Assembly: GCA_019843655.1 (NCBI GenBank)
Contig: JACDQD010000010.1
Coordinates: forward strand, 6,803,637-6,867,636
Source: Lethocerus indicus
Lineage: Eukaryota; Arthropoda; Insecta; Hemiptera; Belostomatidae
Direction: 5' to 3'
Length of the DNA: 64,000 bases
Numbering within the stretch: position 1 is the first letter of the stretch; every line of letters begins with the position of its first letter. Of the stretch, positions 25,900 through 36,047 are shown one piece after another. The translations under genes and the position numbers were made by a program. The notes beneath the pieces are model-generated. The model was given only the letters and a program-made list of their open reading frames with translations. It had not been told where the DNA came from and searched no databases.

Positions 25900-26195
25900 T
25901 CTCGGTGCGACTGAATTTCGGTCTGAAAATGGAAGCTCTCGAGGATAACGATCTGTATCCGATGCTGATTCCCAGGCTCCCATAAATCGAGTTTTCAGCC
26001 CGTATCGACTTGTAGCTGCGTATTCACGCCAGCCAGCTCGGACGTAGAGCTCTCCTTCCGTCTTTCAGCGATTCCCCACTCCGCCTTGGAACAGTTCCAA
26101 TTCTCTGTCGCTGTTTAATTGGCGCCGACATGCCCTGTATTTCTGTTGCCAGTTAGGCCCAGCCTTAGGCCGCAGTCGGCGGGGCCCCAGCGGCA
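25900..26195 (+). promoter_or_regulatory. Probable 5' flank or 5' UTR of the PLD3-like gene
   Basis: GC-richer, CpG-containing sequence immediately before the predicted start codon, in contrast to the AT-rich gene body that follows. Such an unmethylated-looking 5' end fits a promoter/first-exon region, but I see no certain TATA box or initiator and cannot place the start site. Confidence 0.35.
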
Positions 26196-29100
26196 ATGAT
26201 GCGGCACTACACCGATATTGACGAGAAAGAGGTGAGTATTATCTGAGTCTCAATTTTGGACCATTTATCACGGCGGACATCGAAAGCAGTAACGGATATT
26301 AGGTCGGGTCCGTTCCCGGTTTCATTTGTATGTACAAGCCGTGTATTAATAGCCCCGTGTTTACCTTCCCGAGACTACGAGCCCTGCAGTTTCAGCACCT
26401 CTGTCTTTAAATCGAATAACAGCGTATTAACTCGAAACTTACATCTCTGCAATTCCTCCTGTAAATGAACCGCTGCGGAGTACCCTGGCTGGGATCAGTT
26501 TATAAATAGAACACTGTCAGGAACTGGGGAGTCTATTGTGTAGCTTAATTTCGGCACAGGTTATTCTATTGAATATAGAATACTGCCCAAGATGAGGGTC
26601 CGCAACAGCGAATTTATTGAACGCATTCATTTCAACTGGGTGTTTTAACATCTCGATGTTATCTTCCAGCGAAGCATTTACGAGAGGAGGCACTCTTCGC
26701 GATCAGATGAGTTCGATGATTGGGACTCGAGGTATATGCTGAGAACCGACCAAGATGATTTCGGTGACAGATACAATGAAATGTAAGTTGCTTCAGGATT
26801 TCATAATGTTGCCATTTCATACAGTTTACCTTTCTATAGTTTGTGAACAATTACCAGTATACAACTGGAGTAGAATAAATGCATAATTCCTTCATTTATG
26901 GGCTGACAACAGTTTCAAGTAGTGGACACTTCATAATGACAAATACATGAAGTTTCTCCATATATAATAGCAGAAATTAACTGCACCAGGGCATATTATT
27001 GTAATCATCAGCATTGTGATTAGTTTGCAATTGTAATCATTCTATTAGCCGCACTGAGGGTTTTTTTTATTGAGTATTCGTGCAAGTTTTTCTACCTCCT
27101 TGTTTTATGTATCTCCGTTAAAATTTGTTAATGCAAGCTTAGAAAACAGTTTGTGTGTGGCTTGGAGCACATTTATGTAATGTTTCTGTTAATTAAAACA
27201 ATGAAAAAATTAGCAGTAAATAGACTTTCAAAAGTGGAAAGAAAAGGCATTGTTCAAGTGTTAAATGAACTGACAACTGAAACCCAATGACTGGTAAACA
27301 TGGACTGACAAGTGTACTTATATGACAGCATGAAGTACATCATATACAAGGCAACATCTGCTTCTATATTTATCGGCTATCTGAGAAATGAGATAAAATA
27401 TAAATTGAGTATTGATTGGTACCACAGCTGTTGGCAACTTATATAAACGTGTGCCTATTGTTCATGCTGAACATTGTTTTTGTGTTATTCCCACCGCAAT
27501 TGTAGGGAAGTAATTTTCTGGTTTGTAGTCACAGTTATAAATTCATCTATAAGAGTAGTTCCTTCACAACAAAGATTTCAAGATGTTGTAAGCCATTTTA
27601 ATATTAATTCATAACTAATATTATATGAATCAATATTAATATTATAATATATATTTATTGAAGAATTATTGTGTGTGTAATATTTCATTACTTATTTCTG
27701 TTTTTATTCATACAGGTGGGGACAGAAGGGTTGGTTTAAACCATCGTGTGTACCTATTACGATTATTCTTGTTTTGATAGTGCTTGTTGTACTGTTGCCA
27801 TTGCTTGATGCTGCTGAGAAACGGACGAATCTGCATTCAACTTTCCAAAATGCCTTTTGCAACCAGAACTGCAGGTAAGATTTTGTTCAGTCAATTACAC
27901 AAGGAACATAGAATCACAAAATAAAAATGGGCTCAAATCCAAAATTGGACAAATTTCAACTGGAAGAGTAAATTAAGCTATGATATAAATTAATTTTAAT
28001 AGTTTGTAACATTGTTTAATTCATATGTAACATAATTTTTGTACCTTAAATATATTATAATTTAAACATTTATTTAATTTCACTTACTGTGGTGACCTGA
28101 TACAAAATGAATTAATTTTAATGCTCTAAGTATAAGCTATTTACAAAAGTGAATATTATTCAGTTCTGATTCATCTGATATCTGTAATTTATTGCATATT
28201 TGTTTTTATATTTTATTTGTAAACTAAGAGCTAGAGCATACTTTTAAGTATTCATTTTTTTAAACTGAAGTTATGACTATGTATGACCATTCGCTTCATA
28301 CAGTTTCAGGTTGGTTGAATCAATTCCAGAACATATGGTCTATAAGAACAGCTCAATTAATAATCCTTCTACATTCTCAGTCTGGAGTGACATGATATCT
28401 TCTGCCCATAAAACGATAGAGGTAGCTTCATTCTATTGGACATTGCGAAATTCTAATTTTCCTGGAGTGCATTATCCTGGAACTGAACAGGTAACAACAC
28501 TAGTTATTTTCACAGCTCTATAAAATATTTTTTTCTGCCACTTGAAGTTATCACCCCATTTAAAGATTTAATTACTTTTAAATAAACTTGTGAAATCTAT
28601 CAAGGTTTAAAAAGTGATCTCACATTTCAATTATTTTCAGTTGCTCATATTTATATTGAATATTTATTACTTCAATGTGGAATATTTATTGTTTTGACTG
28701 AATATAGAATATACAGAAATAGTGAACAGTTACAATTTACTCTTAAATAATATATGTAACACTACAATGTAACATTTTCTTAGTAGACACATTTCACTTA
28801 ATTATTTCAAATGATTTATCAGTTATAAATTAATTATATCAGTGTTACATATTAGTTACACATTTATTGTATAAAATTAATAATTATGAAGAGTAATGTG
28901 TATTGAGTATTGGAAATTTTCTCTCTAACTAACAAATTAATAGTTACTATATGTTTTACTCATTAATAGTATATCTGTTATAATTCTTTTTTGGAAGATT
29001 GCACTAAAGTGCACAGAATATCTTTTCAACTCAGAGATATCATTCAAACTGGTATTTGAATTAATAAATTAGCGATATCCTTAAAATTAAGTAATTAAAA

Positions 29101-31670
29101 CATTTAATTTACATTAAATAAAATTATTCTTAACATTTTATTTATTCTTTTAGGGTGAAGCCATATTTCAAGCTCTTTACGACGCCGGAAAAAATAGGGG
29201 TATCACTGTCAAAATAGCTCAGAGTGAACCATCTCAAGTCAATCCTGGCACTGATACTGAATATCTGGCTAAAAAGGGAGCTGCAGAGGTACACAATAAT
29301 TAATAGTATATATCCCAGACAACTTGTCAACTGTTTTATGGCTTTCAAACAAACAAATAATATTGTTTAATATGTCTAGGTTAGGAGTGTCAATATGCCA
29401 AAACTGGTTGGAGCAGGAGTTTTGCACACGAAATTGTGGCTGATTGATAGGAATATGGTTTATATAGGCAGCGCGAACACTGATTGGAGATCACTCACTC
29501 AAGTCAAAGAATTGGGCTTATTCATAACAAACTGTACCTGTCTTGTTCGTGATATAGCCAAAATTTTTGATGTATGCATCTTGCTATTTGTTTAAAATAG
29601 TCTTGGAAATATTTAAATTTAGTTTTCGGTCCTAAAAATTGAATTATAAAAGTTATTATTTCTCACCTTTTGCAGGTTTATTGGAGCATGGGAATGGAAA
29701 ATGCACAGATCCCAGACAAGTGGCCCGACTCCCTGATCACAAAATACAACATAGACACACCTTTAATTACCAATGTTAACTATAACCAATCTGCTGTATA
29801 TGTTTCTGTGAGTATTTTACATTTTCACTTCTCATACTTAATTTATTTTTGTTCTGTTATTACTGGCATTGATAATTTAAAATTTAAATATTTTGTTTGC
29901 ATGATAACTTAAAGTGAAATGATTTTGTCCTTGCAGTTAGAATTAGTATGAAATCCTTTAAATATTTTATTGAAAAAAAGAGAATTTAAAACATTGAGAT
30001 TAAAAGAAATAAATAAAGGATGTAATAGGGGGAAATAATAATATATGTATAACATGTAAAAAATATTTCTTTCGAAATACATAATTCTTTTTATTTTAAT
30101 AAATAAGAAAATTGAATACTGTAAAACTTTTTTCATAATAAATGCACTTATATTTTATTTTTTGAGCAATAAATATATAACAGCAATTGAATTGAATAAT
30201 TGAATTTTTTGGGCAGATATGATGTTTTAATTGTGGTGCATTATTACAGAGCTCACCTCCACAGTTTTGTCCCGAAGGGAGAACATCTGATATTGACAGT
30301 ATATTAGATGTTATCGAGAAAGCTGACCGTTTTATATATATAGCTGTGATGGACTACATACCCCTAATGGTATACGGCCCCAAACCCAAGTAAGTTCAGT
30401 TTACACAGTAGAAAAGTGTTGTCCAGTAGTTCAAGTAATTAGGTGGGCTGAGGTATTATCTGGGTGAAGGAAGGAATCCTTTAACAGCCTGCAAATCAGG
30501 GTGATGTGTGATACCTTATTGTACCTGATGTACAATGTTGTGGCCATGGATTAGTTAGTTAATGAAACATGAAACAAAAACAATATTTTACATTCAGTTA
30601 TATTAATGCTGATGTATTGTACTTATACTAAATGTATGCTATATATGTTGTACCAAATGAATTTTTACATATTAAATATTTCATAATTTCCATGCATTAA
30701 TGTTATCATAATTTACAGAATGCCAGAAATTATTTTTATATAATATTTATGAAAATATTCCTCATTTTTATTTTCAGATTTTGGCCCGTGATTGATAATT
30801 CTTTGAGAATGATGGCTATCAATCATAGGATTGAAGTTAGGCTTTTGATCAGTTCATGGAATCATACAAATCCATCTGAAAAGTATTTCCTGAAATCTCT
30901 TGAAGCTGTCTCAAGTTCGTACAAAGGTGTCAAAATAAATATTGTAAGTAATTTTTCAACCTTTCCCGTTCAGTATAATTGTTTCTACAACTAATCATAT
31001 AATATTTTCAAGATATTATATGCAATATTGCAAGATTTTTTTAAAACAATTACTGTTTTTCAGAAATTATTTGTCGTTCCATCTGATGAAGAACAGAAGA
31101 AAATTCCTTATGCCAGAGTGAATCATAACAAGTATATGGTTACTGATAATACAGCATACATTGGTGAGATATATAGCCATTTGTACACATTTAATTTTAA
31201 GAATTCCCGTAACATTAATATCTTATTCCATCCTTAGATAGTGGATCTTATAATTCCAAGGGCCATGGTACAACACTCTTGTAATTAAATTTTCTTGGAC
31301 ACAGTTAATTTTGTATGTCATTGCATTGTACATATTTAAGTAATTCCATCAATACTAGTAATTTAATAACAACACTCTTGGGAACTGTGTTATAACTTTA
31401 AATTAATGTGTAAAACTGACAAAGATTTCAATTTCAGAACGTGAAACAAATCCTTCAATTTTATGAATCATTGTCCTCCTTATCAATCAGATGTGTGTGT
31501 ATATAGATTTAACTGTTGATTTAGGCACTTCGAATTGGTCTGGAGATTATTTCACGAGTACAGCTGGATTGGCAGTGATTGTTGAAGGTGCTTCAGATAT
31601 AAGAGATCAACTTGAAGCCATCTTCCTTAGAGATTGGAATTCTGAGTTCGCCTACCCCTTGCCCAGATGA
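26196..31670 (+). CDS. PLD3: PLD3-type phospholipase D family 5' exonuclease, complete
   Basis: Eleven exons: 26196-26231, 26670-26782, 27716-27874, 28304-28490, 29154-29288, 29380-29571, 29676-29807, 30250-30389, 30778-30943, 31064-31163, 31525-31670. They join to 501 codons plus stop (human PLD3 is 490). A 61-residue acidic/basic N-terminus precedes a hydrophobic anchor at about 62-81 ([19 protein letters not shown]), giving a type II membrane protein with a lumenal catalytic part. HKD motif 1 is HTKLWLID (H226, K228, D233) within [17 protein letters not shown]. Motif 2 is HNKYMVTD (H441, K443, D448) followed by [10 protein letters not shown]. Vertebrate PLD3 has glutamate at the last position of motif 2. 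Four N-glycosylation sequons (NSS, NCT, NQS, NHT) fit a lumenal domain. Known PLD3/PLD4 degrade single-stranded nucleic acid from the 5' end in lysosomes. The start is the first of two adjacent ATGs. The family also includes PLD4/PLD5; the intact HKDs exclude inactive PLD5-like, and residues favour PLD3. Confidence 0.96.
28301..28310 (+). promoter_or_regulatory. Tandem splice acceptors of PLD3-like exon 4
   Basis: Two AG acceptors six bases apart (CAG at 28301-28303, CAG at 28307-28309). Both keep the frame: the upstream one gives ..C-S-F-R-L-V-E-S.., the downstream one ..C-R-L-V-E-S.., so the protein may exist with or without two residues just after the membrane anchor and a short cysteine-containing stem. 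Confidence 0.6.
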
Positions 31671-34183
31671 ACACGCTCCTGTTACCATCGTATATTGTTG
31701 CTGTTCATGGTTACACATTGTTAAGAACGATTGTGTTTTTTTCTCGCTGTATTCCAATGTATATATTCATGTATAAATATTAATATGTTGGTATTTTTGT
31801 TTAAATACTGTTTATCATTTTCTTAAATGATGGCCTAAATTATCACCTGAGAAAATATTGTGCACAGAAATTAAAAAAAAAATAGAAAAAAAGGTACAGT
31901 GGCTATCTGCCCTAAATTTCTTTCTATCAAGTTGGTACTTATTTGTATTGGTACTTACCAAGTCTTTGTATTCTATTAAAAATTTCCCTATAGCTTGTAA
32001 GTTTCATACTTTTTTTAACTTATGTTACTATGAAGATTGTGTTGTGTTTCATATCCTATGAAAAATGTAGCTCTATGAATTTCTTAGCAAATTTATGAAT
32101 ATTGTAAATGGCTCCAGATTTAGTTTTTGTTTCATGGTAGCAAAATATATGATATATTTGTAATTTAACTACCTTTAAATAATTATTTATAAGACTAAAC
32201 TTCGATGATTAGACTTATTGAAATTATTACAAACAATTACTATCAGGATTAAAACGAAAAAGGAAAAGAGAAACGAAAATGCTCATTACTTTCCTATTGT
32301 TATCAATATTCATTCATATAATTATCAGATTATATATATATATATTTACGAAAAAAAGGATAGCAACATTTTTGTGCCTTTACTTGTAAGGGGCCTTGGG
32401 TAGTTATCAGCAACTGAAAAATTTGCCATTACACTTAAGGTTGTATGTCAAGTTTTCATAGCAAGGAAACTTGATGAGGAGATAAGTTGACATGATTCAA
32501 AAATACATAAAAGAGCTTATTATAAATTCAATAAATTTAGCATCTTAAAGATTATGTGTATAATTCATAGGCGTGTACAATTGCCATTTATGATATTGAT
32601 TTGTTTTACCAGATTGTATTAGCAAAGGCAGTTTGACATACAATTTTTTTTTCTTTTGAGGCTTTTCAAATTATGATAGAAATTTGTCTTAATGATCTTC
32701 CCTTCATAAACTGTAATGTTGTTGGTTAATCTGAGTTTTTTTAGGAATTCAGATTTTAAATACTACTGTCTGTCTTAGCAGTTAATGTTTTTAAATGTTT
32801 ACTGTAACAAAGCTTTTCATGTCTTAGGTATTTCTTTGATCTCTCTATTGTTAATATAACATGAATAATAATAAAGAACACCAATTATTGCATTGTGAAT
32901 CAGTATTGACGATTTTTCTTTATAATGCATGGTGTGTATTCTACTTACATTTAGTTATGAGTCATAAAGCATTGCACAAATTTCATGTACAACCTGGCGC
33001 ATGTATGTTTACATTGATGTCAATATTTTTAACGAATATTCTCCAAAAAGTGTGACGAAAATTTCTCCATTCTCTTATAAATGAGCAATGAAAAACGAAT
33101 ATATTAGAGAAACTAATTATGACGATTTTGTTTCTTAATTTTTGAATGTAAATTATTTTTGATGGTCAAATAAATGAAACGATTTGTGATATATATAATA
33201 ATGACAATTAAATTTAACTTGTATTTTTTGAAGGAGGCCTAACATTTATTTAATCTTATGAAAAGTAAATCATTTTGAATTATTGTGTACTTAATTTCAT
33301 ATAAATATGAAATAACTAACAATATAAAAATTATAGGTTTATTTATTGAAATATTTTAGTTTTCTTATTAGGCCTGTCAAAAATAAGAACCTCAGGTTTC
33401 ATTGATATATTGTTCTAGTTTATTGAGTGAATGAATCAGGTTGAGGTGTAGTCCTGGCTGACCATTTCAGCTATTTAGATGAATATTTATTATGTGTTAT
33501 AAAATTTGTTAATTCTATTGCATTAAAAGTGAATTGTTTATAATTATGGATATATGTATAAATTATATGGAAAAAAAAATTGTTGAATTTTTTCATAAGA
33601 ATTTAGTGAACTAACATATATCTCTACCCATATATGAAACCTTCAATTGAATTTACTATCTCTGATAGAAATTTGTTCATAACATTATAACTGCATTTGT
33701 TTTTTAATTTGTGTGATATGGTATTTTGTATAAATACACCACATTTTGTTGGTTGCACATTTTTGATATATCTAATAACATTTAAGGTATATTCTTTAAG
33801 CTCATTTTTATATTGAGTCTCATTCAAGCCGATGAGACCCAATGCTGGAATATAGATAGCTATCATAGAATGAATTTTTGGTTTTTGGCTAAATAAAATT
33901 GGTGATAAATACTATAAGTGTACACAAATATAGGGGTAAGCTTCATACACCAAGCCCAGTAATATATTTCCCCTTTATTTTGAGAAAATGAATAAATTTA
34001 ACATTCAGTTCAAGATTATCTTTCTCAATTATTGTGTATAAACATTTTCTAAAAAGTTCTTATTGAAAATTACCTTTCATTTGAAATGTTTTTCAAGTTA
34101 AAGGTTTAATTCCTGGAAGTCTGTTGGAAATAATTCAGTATTATTGTTTTTGTTTAAAGTTGTTAGATGATTGTTTAAAACAT

Positions 34184-34236
<53 letters not shown>

Positions 34237-34300
34237 TGTTGTATTTATATTCTGATAAATAAAGAAATGGGTACTTGATTTTCCTGTGCAGTTCATTAGA
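31671..34300 (+). other. PLD3-like gene 3' UTR and 3' flank
   Basis: AT-rich, CpG-poor, without convincing coding sequence. Composition matches the gene's introns up to about 34.3 kb, then changes abruptly. Candidate AATAAA signals include 34258 just after the (AT)n run. A long 3' UTR is possible; an earlier end is equally possible. Confidence 0.45.
34191..34235. repeat. (AT)n microsatellite
   Basis: About 22 uninterrupted AT units, near the compositional boundary downstream of the PLD3-like gene. Confidence 0.95.
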
Positions 34301-34380
34301 CAACCTAATTCCGAAATTATTAAATATTAATTTTTTAATTAATTATTTAGAATTAATTATTACTATATTATTCTTCGTCC

Positions 34381-35991
34381 TTGGTACTGTTTCGAGAAAT
34401 GTTTCTCGAACTTGCTGTATTATATTCTAACCACCATTGCCAGAGAGACATATTTTACTTTAATTATCAAATAGTTTTAGAATTTTGCAATATTTGTGAA
34501 TATTGTGTGTCGGGGTGGATGGGGATTGGGGTGAATCATCGACCTCTCCGCCATCGCGTTTTAAATGTCCCTACGTTTCTGAGTGGAAAGAATGCCCGTG
34601 AAATACTGCATTTCGTCCTTGACCCCGGTCGGTGTCGGTGGCTATTTCTTTCTTTTCTTTTTTTTAAATGTTTCCACTCGTAATGGCGTTCTTCTCTCTA
34701 AGGGTGAGCCCCGGGCATTAATAACACGGCCCGAGCATATGTCGGACGTGATTAATTCCGGACCGGGGGCCATTACCATTAGTCATGTTGTGGAAGATTC
34801 TGCTACCCGCGGGTACGGCTAAGCGGGATTTCAACCGCGAGTAAGTCCGAAGACTATTCGATGAGACGCACGATTATCCGGGCATTTCTTTTTATTTTTT
34901 CTAATTATTTTTTCTATCGCACAATCAACAATCAATAAGGCGCAATATATTGAAGTATGGTCCCGGCACGTGATGAAGAAATCACCGCTAAAAATGCCGC
35001 AACTCAATTAGCCAAGAATTTTACTAGATTCGACATTTCTAAGTCACAACAAAAAAAGAGAAGCTGGAGGAAGCATCCAGGGCCCCTATCGATGTTCCGA
35101 TTATGGCAAGTCATTATTGACATAATTATTGATATTCTCCTCAGGAAAGTAGCGGGATTTCACTATCGCGTGTCGTACGGCGCAAGTGCATTTCTGGGAC
35201 GCGCTAATAAATCAGGCGGTCGTTTAATAATTATGATTAACCGATTACGGGCCGGAATCAGAGAGTGTTAAATTACAATCGGGCTGGGTGGTCGCCTCCG
35301 CTCTAGTTGTGCTCATCTTTTAGATAGAATCGTAAGAAATAGTAAAAATTCGGAGCGTTTTAATTGAAATACCGTCCTGTAACATTTTTTTCAGTTGTTC
35401 GATTACTCATTTGACTCACAAATCTCGATATCGCCAGCTTTCCGTTCTTAACACACAGTTTATCAGAAGTGAGTAACGAATGTTTCTCTATCTGTTTTTA
35501 TCCACCTTGGCTGCTTACGATTCGTTTACATAAAGCTTCGTCTGAATCTAACTGAGGAAAAACAGGGCATAAGGAGTAAAAAAGTGACATGTATGTGTAA
35601 TACAACCTGAGATTCAGTATTGTTGCATAAGTGTATATAATTAAAAAATAATTTATAAAATATAAATAAATAAATATTGTTTAGCTAAATCAGAGAATAC
35701 GGTTCCACTGCGAACTGCTTTCATATATTAATGCGGGCGTCAGATCGATATAGAATCGATCCGTTGTTAGGGGGTTGAGGTTAGCTCGAACCGTATTCCG
35801 TGAATTAACCCATTGTTTACGTGTTACTGTCAGTTCACTTCATCCCATAAACGGTAAATATGAAACGAGCCAGATAAACTGGCACCAGTGGACAGTTATT
35901 GGGCAAATTGGGTTCGCACAATAATTTTAAAAAAAATAAAAAAGAAGTGAAAACACCAGTTGTATTTAACTGATCAGCTGTTTTATCTCAG
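34381..35991. other. Spacer upstream of the avidin-like gene
   Basis: No gene recognised. The end of this stretch (35981-35991, TTTTATCTCAG) is a good splice acceptor, so the start codon of the next gene may sit in a second exon with its 5' UTR exon somewhere in this spacer. Confidence 0.4.
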
Positions 35992-36047
35992 GTGATCCGC
36001 AGGCAATCGTCGTTGAAATTCTCCGTGTCGTCGTCATCCCAAGAAGG
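35992..36047 (+). promoter_or_regulatory. Probable 5' UTR part of avidin-like exon 1
   Basis: Sequence between the acceptor-like TTTTATCTCAG and the chosen ATG. It is open in frame with the ATG, so coding could begin further upstream, but the ATG at 36048 is followed at once by a good signal peptide. Confidence 0.4.
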
